From Nitrosomonadales bacterium (GTDB lineage: Bacteria > Pseudomonadota > Gammaproteobacteria > Burkholderiales > Gallionellaceae): a stretch of DNA of 64,000 nucleotides. Positions 45,319 through 53,642 of this stretch are shown here, one piece after another. The stretch is from the NCBI GenBank assembly GCA_016177795.1, contig JACOUM010000007.1, positions 186,001 through 250,000 of the forward strand. Direction: 5' to 3'. Both the position numbers and the translations under genes were made by a program. The stretch's first letter is position 1. The number at the start of each line of letters is the position of its first letter. A model generated the notes under the pieces. It made no database searches and was not told the DNA's origin. It saw nothing but the letters and a program-made list of their open reading frames with translations.

Positions 45319-45583
45319 TTAGGTCCGCCATGAACCGCGTTGCTGGGCAAATCGTGATGGCCGCAAGGCGCGCGACGAAGGTCGTAGCGGGGACTACGAT
45401 GCCGAGGAGCGCAACACGGCGGGCGGGCGATTTGCCCGCAACCCGCATGGGCACCGGCTTTGCGGGCGGTCTGCGGCGTCGGACTCGTTGGGAAGGGTGT
45501 CAACCATTCCCTGCCTCGTCCGCCTTGCATCCCATCCCGCAAAACCGAGTGCGCGGCCATGTAGGACTTAATCAGAGGTTCCC
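45308..45583. mobile_element. MITE-like element, copy 1 (~276 bp)
   Basis: Its ends are inverted copies: left GGAACCTCTGATTAGGTCC (45308-45326), right GGACTTAATCAGAGGTTCCC (45564-45583). The relation extends to ~30 bp each, including GCCATG just inside. No transposase frame is present. Internally GGGCAAATCG (45345-45354) pairs with CGATTTGCCC (45428-45437), extended by GTTGC/GCAAC. It shares ends and a middle block (ACGATGCC(G/A)AGGAGCGCAAC) with the copy at 60457. Target duplication is not clear here. It fills the nirD-nirC gap. Confidence 0.85.
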
Positions 45584-45624
45584 AAATCTCGGCTGACCAT
45601 ATTCAACTCAACAGGAGACTTGCC

Positions 45625-46434
45625 ATGTACCTCGACACCATTGACCATTTCGCCGCCCTCGCCGCCAAGAAGGCTGCTGCCGCGCGCACTTCGCTGCCGG
45701 CCTTTGCCGTCGCCGCGATGATGGCCGGCGCTTACGTGGGCTTGGGCATCATTCTGATCTTCAGCGTCGGCGCCACGATCGACCCGGCATGGCGGCGGCT
45801 GGTAATGGGCGGCTCCTTCGGCATCGCCCTGACCCTGGTCGTGTTCGCCGGCTCCGAGCTGTACACCGGCCACACCATGGTCATGCCGATTGGCCGGCTG
45901 CGCGGCCGCATCGGCATGGCCGACCTCGGCCGCGTGTGGGCGCTGGGCTGGGCCGGAAATCTCGCCGGTGCCGTCCTGCTGGCGCTGGTCTTCGTCGCGG
46001 GCGGCGGCGGCGTATTGCTCGGTGACGGCGCGGCGCTATTGCAGAAAGTGGCGGCGGCGAAAATGAATGCGCCCGCCGGCGAACTGGTGGCGCGCGCCAT
46101 CCTGTGCAACTGGCTGGTCTGCCTGGCGCTGTGGATGTCCGCCCGCACCAGCAGCGACGCCGCGAAGCTCGGCGTGATCTTCTGGTGCCTGTTCGCCTTC
46201 ATCGCCAGCGGCTACGAGCACAGCATCGCCAACATGACGATTTTCTCCATCGCGTTGCTGGCCGGGCACGGCGAGTCGGTATCGCTCGCGGGCATGGCGC
46301 ACAACCTGCTGTGGGTGACGCTGGGCAACACCATCGCCGGCACACTGTTCATGGCCAGCGGTTACTGGTTCGCCTCGAAGCCGGCGCTGGCGGTGCTGCC
46401 CGCAGCAGCAGCCGAAACCGCACCGGCACGATAA
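45625..46434 (+). CDS. nirC: formate/nitrite transporter family protein (NirC-like)
   Basis: An FNT-family pentameric anion channel, 269 residues with six helices. FNT signatures are visible: FAGSELYTGHTMVMPIGRL, the ILCNWLVCLALWMSARTSSD stretch, and the helix-break AFIASGYEHSIANMTIFSIA with the central His. Adjacent to nirBD it should import nitrite. An AGGAGA site precedes the ATG at 45625. The MITE between nirD and this gene may separate it from the nirBD transcript. Confidence 0.92.
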   Translation: MYLDTIDHFAALAAKKAAAARTSLPAFAVAAMMAGAYVGLGIILIFSVGATIDPAWRRLVMGGSFGIALTLVVFAGSELYTGHTMVMPIGRLRGRIGMADLGRVWALGWAGNLAGAVLLALVFVAGGGGVLLGDGAALLQKVAAAKMNAPAGELVARAILCNWLVCLALWMSARTSSDAAKLGVIFWCLFAFIASGYEHSIANMTIFSIALLAGHGESVSLAGMAHNLLWVTLGNTIAGTLFMASGYWFASKPALAVLPAAAAETAPAR

Positions 46435-46483
46435 AGCGGCCGGCAAAACATCTCCTCCCGAAGCCTCCCGGGCTCCCTTCCAG

Positions 46484-46508
46484 AGGCACCGCAAGGTGCC
46501 TTTTTTTT
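46484..46508 (+). terminator. rho-independent terminator after nirC
   Basis: AGGCACC (46484-46490), loop GCAA, GGTGCCT (46495-46501) followed by a T8 tract from 46501. Fifty bp beyond nirC. Confidence 0.95.
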
Positions 46509-46567
46509 GCGCCCGGCAACATGTCTCCAAGCCAGATACACCCTGATTCGGTACAATGGCCCCCTAT

Positions 46568-47926
46568 ATGACCGATCCCATTGCCGAAAAAATCCTGTTT
46601 TCCTCTCTCGATCTCGACCCGCTGATACTGCGCGCCATCGAAGAATCGGGTTATTCCGAACCGACACCGATACAGGCGCAAGCCATTCCGCATGTGCTGG
46701 CAGGCCGTGACTTGATGGCGATGGCGCAGACCGGCACCGGCAAGACGGCGGCGTTCACCCTGCCGTTGTTGCAGCGCCTGCTGCCCTATGCCAGCACCAG
46801 CGCCTCGCCCGCCCGTCATCCGATTCGCGCGTTGATCCTCACTCCCACGCGGGAGCTGGCGATTCAGGTCGGCGAGAGCGTCGCCACCTATTCCAGGCAT
46901 GTGCCGCTGCGCTCCACCGTGGTATATGGCGGCACCGATATCAAGGCGCAGAAGCCGGTGCTGATGAAGGGGCTGGAGATATTGGTGGCCACCCCCGGGC
47001 GTCTGCTCGATCATGTCGAGAGCCGCAACCTGATGCTCAACCAGGTGCAGATCCTGATTCTGGATGAGGCTGATCGCATGCTGGACATGGGCTTCATGCC
47101 GGACTTGCTGCGCATCCTCGCGCTGCTGCCGAAGCAGCGGCAGACCCTGTTGTTTTCGGCCACTTTTTCCGACAGCATCAAAAAACTGGCGCAGGACTTC
47201 CTGCGCCAGCCGGTCACCGTAGAAACGGCGCGCATCAAAACTGAAAACGAGAACATCAAGCAATCGGTCTATATGGTCGAGCATGACCATAAATTCCACG
47301 CGCTGGCCGGGATCATCCGTTCGCGCGAAGTCAGGCAGGTGCTGGTATTCACGCGCACCAAGCTGAGCGCGGCGCTGGTCGCGCGCAAGCTGGCGCGCGA
47401 CGGCATTTCCGCCGACGCCATTCACGGCGACAAGACCCAACTGGAACGCATCAAGGCACTGGAAGCATTCAAGGCTGGCAGTATCGTTGCGCTGGTGGCC
47501 ACCGACGTGGCGGCACGCGGTCTCGATATCGACCAGCTGCCTTTGGTGGTGAATTACGAATTGCCGATGCACGCCGAGGATTATGTGCACCGCATCGGCC
47601 GCACCGGGCGCGCCGGCGCCTCCGGAGAGGCGGTGTCGCTGATAGACAGCCAGGAAGAGCGCAAGCTGGACGACATCGAAAAATTGCTGAAACGTACCCT
47701 GCCGCGCGAACAGCTGCCGGAACCGGCACACAAGCGGCTCTATACCGGCCATGGCCCGCTCAAGGCGGTCGCCAGCCATGCCCGCAAACCGGCGGCGGAT
47801 GACTGGTTCAGCAAACCTTACGAGCCTTCGGCGCCGGCTCCGCAGAAAGAAGCGCAACCGCCATCGGGTGCGCCTGCCAAGCCTGTGGCCGCGCTGTTCC
47901 GGCGCCGGACCGAACCGACCAGCTGA
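46568..47926 (+). CDS. rhlE: DEAD-box ATP-dependent RNA helicase RhlE
   Basis: An RNA helicase involved in ribosome assembly or RNA decay. Q-motif (FSSLDLDPLILRAIEESGYS), motif I AMAQTGTGKTAAF, Ia PTRELAIQV, II LDEADRMLDMGF, III FSATF, V ATDVAARGLDI and VI HRIGRTGRAG are all intact. The last ~80 residues are a basic, Pro/Ala-rich tail typical of RhlE. The start is uncertain: ATG 46556 overlaps a -10-like TACAAT (46552-46557), so the ATG at 46568 (MTDPIAEK) is preferred. Confidence 0.93.
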   Translation: MTDPIAEKILFSSLDLDPLILRAIEESGYSEPTPIQAQAIPHVLAGRDLMAMAQTGTGKTAAFTLPLLQRLLPYASTSASPARHPIRALILTPTRELAIQVGESVATYSRHVPLRSTVVYGGTDIKAQKPVLMKGLEILVATPGRLLDHVESRNLMLNQVQILILDEADRMLDMGFMPDLLRILALLPKQRQTLLFSATFSDSIKKLAQDFLRQPVTVETARIKTENENIKQSVYMVEHDHKFHALAGIIRSREVRQVLVFTRTKLSAALVARKLARDGISADAIHGDKTQLERIKALEAFKAGSIVALVATDVAARGLDIDQLPLVVNYELPMHAEDYVHRIGRTGRAGASGEAVSLIDSQEERKLDDIEKLLKRTLPREQLPEPAHKRLYTGHGPLKAVASHARKPAADDWFSKPYEPSAPAPQKEAQPPSGAPAKPVAALFRRRTEPTS

Positions 47927-47960
47927 ACCGGAACTGCCGGGGGAAACCTCCGGACGCGCG

Positions 47961-48812
47961 CTAGCGGAACACGATGGTCTTGTTGCCGCAGATCAGCACG
48001 CGGTCTTCAATGTGATAGCGCAGCCCGCGCGCCAGCACCGTTTTCTCGATGTCGCGCCCGTAGCGCACCAAGTCGTCCACCGTATCGCCGTGATCCACGC
48101 GCACCGTATCCTGCTCGATGATCGGCCCGGCATCCAGCTCGTCGGTAACATAGTGGCAGGTCGCGCCGATCAGTTTCACGCCGCGGTGATAGGCTTGATG
48201 ATAGGGTCTCGCGCCGGCAAAGGACGGCAGGAAGCTGTGGTGAATGTTGATGACGCGCCCGGCATAACGCTGGCAGAAATCCGCCGGCAGTATCTGCATG
48301 AAACGCGCCAGCACCAGCGTGTCGCCCTGATGCTGCTCGAACAGGGCGCCGATTGTGGCGAATGCCGCTGCCTTGTCTGCCATGTCAACACGGATGAACG
48401 GAATGCCGTGCCATTCGACGAAACTGCGCAGGTCTTCGTGGTTGGAGATCACGCAGGGGATATCCACCAGCAGTTCGCCGTTGCGCCAGCGATGCAGCAG
48501 GTCATTCAGGCAATGATCCTGTCTGCTCACCAGAATCACCAGCCGCTTCTTCCGCGCAGAATCGGAGAGTTGCCAGACCATTCCGAACTCACCGGAAAGC
48601 TGCGCGAAACGGCGGCGGAACTCGTTCGCATCGAACGGCAGCGAGTCAGCCAGGATTTCCTGGCGCATGAAGAAGCGCTGCGTCTCCAGGTCGGTGTGGT
48701 AACTCGCCTCGACGATGAATCCGCCATGCTGCGCGATGAAGCCGGTGACGGCGGCGATGATGCCGGCGCGATCGGGGCAGGAAATGGTGAGCGTATAGCG
48801 GTGTTTGTTCAT
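47961..48812 (-). CDS. purU: formyltetrahydrofolate deformylase
   Basis: Hydrolyses 10-formyltetrahydrofolate to formate and tetrahydrofolate, balancing one-carbon pools. 283 residues: N-terminal ACT domain (YTLTISCPDRAGIIAAVTGF) and C-terminal formyltransferase fold with the catalytic INIHHSFLPSFAGARPYHQA and the GATCHYVTDELDAGPIIEQD block. Convergent with rhlE; 40 bp downstream of the ABC-F gene end in the same direction. Confidence 0.96.
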   Translation of the reverse strand: MNKHRYTLTISCPDRAGIIAAVTGFIAQHGGFIVEASYHTDLETQRFFMRQEILADSLPFDANEFRRRFAQLSGEFGMVWQLSDSARKKRLVILVSRQDHCLNDLLHRWRNGELLVDIPCVISNHEDLRSFVEWHGIPFIRVDMADKAAAFATIGALFEQHQGDTLVLARFMQILPADFCQRYAGRVINIHHSFLPSFAGARPYHQAYHRGVKLIGATCHYVTDELDAGPIIEQDTVRVDHGDTVDDLVRYGRDIEKTVLARGLRYHIEDRVLICGNKTIVFR

Positions 48813-48852
48813 GTCAGCTTTCCATCAGACTCGGCGGAACGGATATGAAATC

Positions 48853-50451
48853 CTATGAAGCCACTCCCTGATCGCGCAGGTATTCCTCATAGGTGCCATG
48901 ATAATCGGTCACACCCTTGGCGGAAATCTCGAAGATACGCGTCGCCAGCGACGAGACAAATTCACGGTCGTGGCTGACGAACACCAGCGTGCCTTTGTAC
49001 AGGTCAAGCGCGGTATTGAGCGACTCGATGGACTCCATGTCCATGTGGTTGGTCGGCTCGTCCATCAGCAGCACGTTGGGTTTTTGCAGCATCAGTTTGC
49101 CGAACAACATGCGTCCCTGCTCGCCGCCGGACAGCACCTTCACTTTTTTCTTCACGTCGTCGCCGGAAAACAGCAGCCGCCCCAGTGTGCCGCGCACCAC
49201 TTGGTCGTCATCGGAGGGACCGCGCCAATCGGTCATCCAGTCCATCATGAGTTCGTTTTTGGCGAAATCGGCGGCGTGATCCTGCGCGTAGTAGCCGATT
49301 TTGGCCTTGTCTGCCCATTTGACAGTGCCGGTGTCGGACGCGAGTTCGCCTGCCAGAATGCGCAGCAGCGTGGTCTTGCCGATGCCGTTTGGGCCGATGA
49401 TGGCGACCTTCTCGCCTGCATCGATGCGGAAGTTCACATTGGAAAACAGCATGCGATCGAAACCCTTGGCCATCTTCTGCACCTCCACCGCGACGCGATG
49501 CAGCTTGTCGCGCTCGTCGTATTCGAAGCGGATAAACGGGTACTGGCGGCTGGACGGCTTGATGTCTTCGATCTTGATCTTGTCGATCTGCCTCGCGCGC
49601 GAAGTGGCCTGTTTGGCCTTGGATGCATTGGCAGAGAAGCGTGCGACGAAGGCTTTCAATTCGGCGACCTTTTCCCTGGCCTTGGCGTTGTCCGCCGATT
49701 GCTGCTCGCGCGCCTGAGTCGAGGCCAGCATGTAGTCGTCGTAATTACCCGGGTAAACGGTGATCTTGCCGTAGTCCAGATCAGCCATATGGGTGCACAC
49801 GCTGTTCAAAAAATGGCGGTCGTGCGAGATGATCACCATGGTCGAGTTGCGCGCGTTGAGCACATCTTCCAGCCAGCGAATGGTATTGATATCGAGATTG
49901 TTGGTCGGCTCGTCCAGCAGCAGGATGTCCGGATTGGAAAACAGCGCCTGCGCCAGCAGCACGCGCAACTTGAAGCCGGGCGCGACTTCGCGCATCGGCC
50001 CGTTGTGCAGCTCGATGGCGATGCCGACGCCGAGCAGCAGCTCGCCCGCACGCGGCTCGGCGGTGTAGCCATCGAATTCGGCAAAGGCCGCTTCCAGATC
50101 GGCCGCGCGCATGTAATCCTCTTCCGAGGCATCCGGATTGGCGTAGATCGCATCGCGCTCTGACATCGCCGCCCACATCTCGGCATGCCCCATCATCACC
50201 ACGTCCAGCACGCGCATATCCTCGAAGGCGAACTGGTCTTGGCGCAGCTTGCCAAGACGCTCGCCCCGGTCCAGCATCACTTCGCCGGAGCTCTGCTCCA
50301 GATCGCCGCCGAGGATTTTCATGAAGGTAGTCTTGCCGCAGCCGTTCGCGCCGATCAGGCCGTAGCGGTTGCCGTCGCCGAACTTGACGGAGACGTTCTC
50401 GAATAGCGGCTTTGCGCCGAACTGCATGGTGATGTTTGCGGTGGAAAGCAT
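48853..50451 (-). CDS. ABC-F family ATPase (YbiT-like)
   Basis: A soluble protein with two ABC ATPase domains that acts on the ribosome rather than in transport. 532 residues: first Walker [14 protein letters not shown] with Walker [13 protein letters not shown], the interdomain linker (~240-315, charged, with [20 protein letters not shown]), second Walker [14 protein letters not shown], signature [15 protein letters not shown] and Walker [12 protein letters not shown]. The first signature is degenerate (APGFKLR), normal for the YbiT subgroup. No membrane partner is nearby. Confidence 0.93.
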   Translation of the reverse strand: MLSTANITMQFGAKPLFENVSVKFGDGNRYGLIGANGCGKTTFMKILGGDLEQSSGEVMLDRGERLGKLRQDQFAFEDMRVLDVVMMGHAEMWAAMSERDAIYANPDASEEDYMRAADLEAAFAEFDGYTAEPRAGELLLGVGIAIELHNGPMREVAPGFKLRVLLAQALFSNPDILLLDEPTNNLDINTIRWLEDVLNARNSTMVIISHDRHFLNSVCTHMADLDYGKITVYPGNYDDYMLASTQAREQQSADNAKAREKVAELKAFVARFSANASKAKQATSRARQIDKIKIEDIKPSSRQYPFIRFEYDERDKLHRVAVEVQKMAKGFDRMLFSNVNFRIDAGEKVAIIGPNGIGKTTLLRILAGELASDTGTVKWADKAKIGYYAQDHAADFAKNELMMDWMTDWRGPSDDDQVVRGTLGRLLFSGDDVKKKVKVLSGGEQGRMLFGKLMLQKPNVLLMDEPTNHMDMESIESLNTALDLYKGTLVFVSHDREFVSSLATRIFEISAKGVTDYHGTYEEYLRDQGVAS

Positions 50452-50580
50452 GTAAAACTCAATCTGTACAAAATTTTTTGGAGCGCGATTCTAACATCGC
50501 ATGCGCCGCCAGCCACGGCGCATTTGTCAGAATGGCGGGACTATCGGCTAAAATGTACCGAACTCATTTCACCCGACATC

Positions 50581-51855
50581 ATGGTTCCTCATCTCACTAC
50601 CGCCCTGACCGGCCCGCTACTCGACCTGGAGCGGCGCTTTCTGGCCGCCATGCCGACCATTGAACACTGGTTCCGTTCACAGTGGCATGAGCATGCCGTG
50701 CCGTTCTATGCCTCGGTGGACCTGCGCAACAGCGGTTTCAAGCTCGCGCCGGTGGATACCAACCTGTTTCCGGGCGGTTTCAATAATCTCAATCCGGATT
50801 TACTGCCGCTGTGTGTGCAGGCAATGCAAAGCGCGGTGGAAAAGGTGTGCCCGGAAGCGCGCGGCGTGCTGCTGATCCCGGAGAACCACACGCGCAACCG
50901 CTTCTACCTGCAGAATGTCGCACAGCTCGTCACCATTCTCAGGCAGGCAGGCATGGCTGTGCGCGTCGGCAGCCTGCTGCCGGAAATCACTGCTGCCACC
51001 CCGATTCAGTTGCCGAACGGCGCCACGCTGATGCTGGAACCGCTGAAGCGGCACGGCAACCGGCTCGGGCTGGCAGATTTTGATCCGTGTGTGGTACTGC
51101 TCAACAACGATCTCTCCGCCGGCGTGCCGGACATCCTGAAAAATCTGGAACAGGCGGTTTTTCCGCCGCTCTCGGCGGGCTGGCATGTGCGCCGCAAGTC
51201 GCAGCATTTCGCCGCCTACCATCAGGTGGCGCAGCAGTTCGCCGAACTGATCGGCATCGACCCCTGGCTGATCGATCCGTATTTCGCCGTGTGCCATCAG
51301 GTCAATTTCCGCGAGCGCGTCGGCGAAGAATGCCTCGCCGCACAGGTGGACGGCATCCTGCAACAGATGCGCGCAAAGTATGCCGAATACGACGTGAAGC
51401 ATGATCCCTTCGTCATCGTCAAACCCGATGCGGGCACCTACGGCATGGGCATCATGACCGTCAAGGATGCCAGCGAGATCATCGGATTGAGCCGCAAGCA
51501 ACGCAACAAGATGTCGGTGATCAAGGAGGGCCTGCATGTCACCGATGTGCTGGTGCAGGAAGGCGTCTATACCTTCGAGAACGTGAACGAGGCAGTCGCC
51601 GAACCAGTGGTGTACCTGATCGACCATTATGTGGTCGGCGGCTTCTACCGCGTGCACACCGAACGCGGCACGGACGAGAACCTCAATGCGCCGGGGATGC
51701 ATTTTGAGCCGCTGGCGTTCGAAGCTGCCTGCACGCTGCCGAACCCGGATTGCGCGCCGGACGATATCCCCAATCGTTTCTATGCCTATGGCGGTGTGGC
51801 GCGGCTGGCGCTGCTGGCGGCGGCTCTCGAAATCGAAGCAGCAGAGAATCACTGA
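50581..51855 (+). CDS. gshA: glutamate-cysteine ligase, betaproteobacterial type
   Basis: First step of glutathione synthesis. The 424-residue protein belongs to the GshA family found in betaproteobacteria (distinct from the E. coli enzyme): VDLRNSGFKLAPVDTNLFPG, LLIPENHTRNRFYLQNVAQL, the ATP-grasp-like VIVKPDAGTYGMGIMTVKDA, and VVYLIDHYVVGGFYRVHTER. ATG 50581 is used; an in-frame ATG at 50524 is possible. The stop TGA touches the apbE ATG directly, so the two are coupled. A gshB gene is not in view. Confidence 0.92.
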   Translation: MVPHLTTALTGPLLDLERRFLAAMPTIEHWFRSQWHEHAVPFYASVDLRNSGFKLAPVDTNLFPGGFNNLNPDLLPLCVQAMQSAVEKVCPEARGVLLIPENHTRNRFYLQNVAQLVTILRQAGMAVRVGSLLPEITAATPIQLPNGATLMLEPLKRHGNRLGLADFDPCVVLLNNDLSAGVPDILKNLEQAVFPPLSAGWHVRRKSQHFAAYHQVAQQFAELIGIDPWLIDPYFAVCHQVNFRERVGEECLAAQVDGILQQMRAKYAEYDVKHDPFVIVKPDAGTYGMGIMTVKDASEIIGLSRKQRNKMSVIKEGLHVTDVLVQEGVYTFENVNEAVAEPVVYLIDHYVVGGFYRVHTERGTDENLNAPGMHFEPLAFEAACTLPNPDCAPDDIPNRFYAYGGVARLALLAAALEIEAAENH

Positions 51856-52890
51856 ATGAGCAGGCTGGCTCGGCTCATCGCGCTTGCGGCCGTTTTGCTG
51901 CTCACTGCCTGCGGCAGGGAGCCGCTGTATCAGGAGCAGGGCTACGTGTTCGGCACCCTGGTCGACGTCAGCATTTACGGCGAGGATGAGGCGCGCGCGC
52001 GGCAGGCGACGAGCGATGTGCTGCATGAGTTCCAGCGCTTGCATGACATGCTGCACGCCTGGCGGCCGAGCGAATTGAGCGGGCTGAACGCGGCATTCGC
52101 CAAGGGCGAAAACAAGGACATTTCGCCGGAACTCGAAGCCATGCTGCAGGATGCCGCGCAACTCGCGCAGCAATCGCGGGGGACCTTCAACCCGGCCATC
52201 GGCAAGTTGATCGAGCTGTGGGGCTTCCACGCCGACGAATTCAAGCCGGTGCAGCCCGATGAGGCGCAAGTCGCACAACTGGTGGCGAACAATCCGCAGA
52301 TGAGTGACGTTGTTTTCGGGCAAGGCAGGGTGCAAAGCCGGAACCCGGCGGTGCAGCTCGATCTGGGCGGCTATGCCAAGGGCTATGCGCTGGACCGGGC
52401 GGCGGTTTTGCTGAAACAGCGCGGCGTCCGCCATGCGCTGATCAACATCGGCGGCAATATTCTCGCGCTGGGGCGGCACGGCAAGCGCGCATGGCGCGTC
52501 GGCATCCAGCATCCGCGCAAATCCGGCGCGCTGGCAACGCTGGAACTGCATGACGGCGAAGCGATCGGCACCTCCGGCGACTACCAGCGCTACTTTGAAT
52601 CGGGCGGCAAACGCTACTGTCACCTGATCGACCCACGCAGCGGTTATCCCGTGCAGGGCGTGCAGGCGGTTACCGTTCTGACGCGTGGCGCACGTGCCGG
52701 CGTTCTGTCCGATGTTGCGTCCAAGCCCCTGTTCATTGCCGGAACCAGTGGCTGGCGCGCCGCCGCGCGGCAAATGGATTTATCCGAAGCGATGCTGGTG
52801 GATGCGCAGGGCGTCATTCATCTCACAGCTGCGCTGCAGAAACGGCTAGAATTCACCGACAAGGACGCGCGGACTGAAGCGGCGCCGTGA
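51856..52890 (+). CDS. apbE: FAD:protein FMN transferase ApbE (lipoprotein)
   Basis: Transfers FMN from FAD to Thr/Ser in target flavoproteins. The signal peptide ends in lipobox LLTACGR, so it is anchored on the periplasmic side. Typical ApbE blocks are YVFGTLVDVSIYG, RGTFNPAIGKLIELWGFH, VQLDLGGYAKGYALDRAA, INIGGNILALG and GEAIGTSGDYQRYFESGGKR with HLIDPRSGYPV (Mg/FAD site). Likely clients in this window are RnfG and RnfD. 344 residues; coupled to gshA. Confidence 0.95.
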   Translation: MSRLARLIALAAVLLLTACGREPLYQEQGYVFGTLVDVSIYGEDEARARQATSDVLHEFQRLHDMLHAWRPSELSGLNAAFAKGENKDISPELEAMLQDAAQLAQQSRGTFNPAIGKLIELWGFHADEFKPVQPDEAQVAQLVANNPQMSDVVFGQGRVQSRNPAVQLDLGGYAKGYALDRAAVLLKQRGVRHALINIGGNILALGRHGKRAWRVGIQHPRKSGALATLELHDGEAIGTSGDYQRYFESGGKRYCHLIDPRSGYPVQGVQAVTVLTRGARAGVLSDVASKPLFIAGTSGWRAAARQMDLSEAMLVDAQGVIHLTAALQKRLEFTDKDARTEAAP

Positions 52891-52978
52891 GTGTTGCGGC
52901 GCAGGGAGTCGTCGAACAGGAGGTGCGCCACGCGCCGGTTGTCTTGCCAGCACTGGCGTGTTGAAGGGAGTGATGCAA

Positions 52979-53404
52979 ATGACAGGAATCATGATAGTCG
53001 CGCACAACGCACTGGGCGAAAGCCTGGTCGATTGCGTCAAACATGTGCTGGACGAAGTGCCGCACAATCTCAGGGTGTTGTCCGTTTATGCCGGCGACGA
53101 TCCGCAGCAGAAGCTGGCCGATGGCCGGGAACTCATCCGGCAGCTCGACACCGGCGCCGGGGTGCTGATCCTGGCGGACATATTCGGCGCCACGCCGAGC
53201 AATATCGCGCGGCAACTGTGCCACGCCGAACATGTCATGGGCGTGGCCGGGGTCAACCTGCCCATGCTGCTGCGCGTGGTATGCCATCCCGACAAGGCCC
53301 TACCCGAGCTGGCGCGCATCGCGCTCGAGGGCGGCCGCGAATGCATTGTTTACATGGACCAGGATAATCCAGATGCTGCAACAGGATGTGCTAATCATCA
53401 ATAA
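52979..53404 (+). CDS. PTS mannose-type EIIA domain protein
   Basis: A stand-alone EIIA of the mannose PTS family, 141 residues. The phospho-acceptor is His9 in MTGIMIVAHNALGESL; GVLILADIFGATPSNIAR and GVAGVNLPMLLRVV are family blocks. No EIIB, EIIC or EIID genes accompany it, so it is probably a regulatory output of the PTS rather than a sugar importer. ATG 52979 is chosen for spacing to GGGAG; ATG 52973 is an alternative. It overlaps the HPr gene by 32 bp. Confidence 0.88.
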   Translation: MTGIMIVAHNALGESLVDCVKHVLDEVPHNLRVLSVYAGDDPQQKLADGRELIRQLDTGAGVLILADIFGATPSNIARQLCHAEHVMGVAGVNLPMLLRVVCHPDKALPELARIALEGGRECIVYMDQDNPDAATGCANHQ

Positions 53405-53642
53405 GCTCGGGCTGCACGCGCGTGCCTCGGCCAAGCTTACCCAACTTGCCTCCGGCTTCAAATGCGAAGTGATGCTGTCGCGCAACCACCGCCGCGTGAA
53501 CGCAAAAAGCATCATGGGCGTAATGATGCTGGCGGCCGCCAAGGGCACGACCATCAGCATCGAGACCAACGGCGAAGACGAAGACGAAGCGATGCGCGTT
53601 ATATTGAACCTCATCAACAACCAGTTCGGAGAAGGCGAATGA
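53373..53642 (+). CDS. ptsH: phosphocarrier protein HPr
   Basis: The small phosphocarrier between EI and EIIA. 89 residues with His15 in NKLGLHARASAKL and Ser46 in VNAKSIMGVMMLA, the position phosphorylated by HprK where that kinase exists. The start lies inside the end of the EIIA gene and the stop overlaps the EI start as ATGA, so EIIA-HPr-EI form one tightly coupled operon. Confidence 0.95.
   Translation: MLQQDVLIINKLGLHARASAKLTQLASGFKCEVMLSRNHRRVNAKSIMGVMMLAAAKGTTISIETNGEDEDEAMRVILNLINNQFGEGE

Noticed and set aside
45319-45596. Small open frames inside the nirD-nirC MITE
   Set aside because: They are not shared with the second copy of the element and show no known domain.
46349-47857. 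502-codon minus-strand frame opposite nirC and rhlE
   Set aside because: It is antisense to a complete DEAD-box helicase with all motifs; no domain is recognisable.
50800-52773. 657-codon minus-strand frame opposite gshA and apbE
   Set aside because: Antisense to two well-supported genes; composition is that of a mirror frame.
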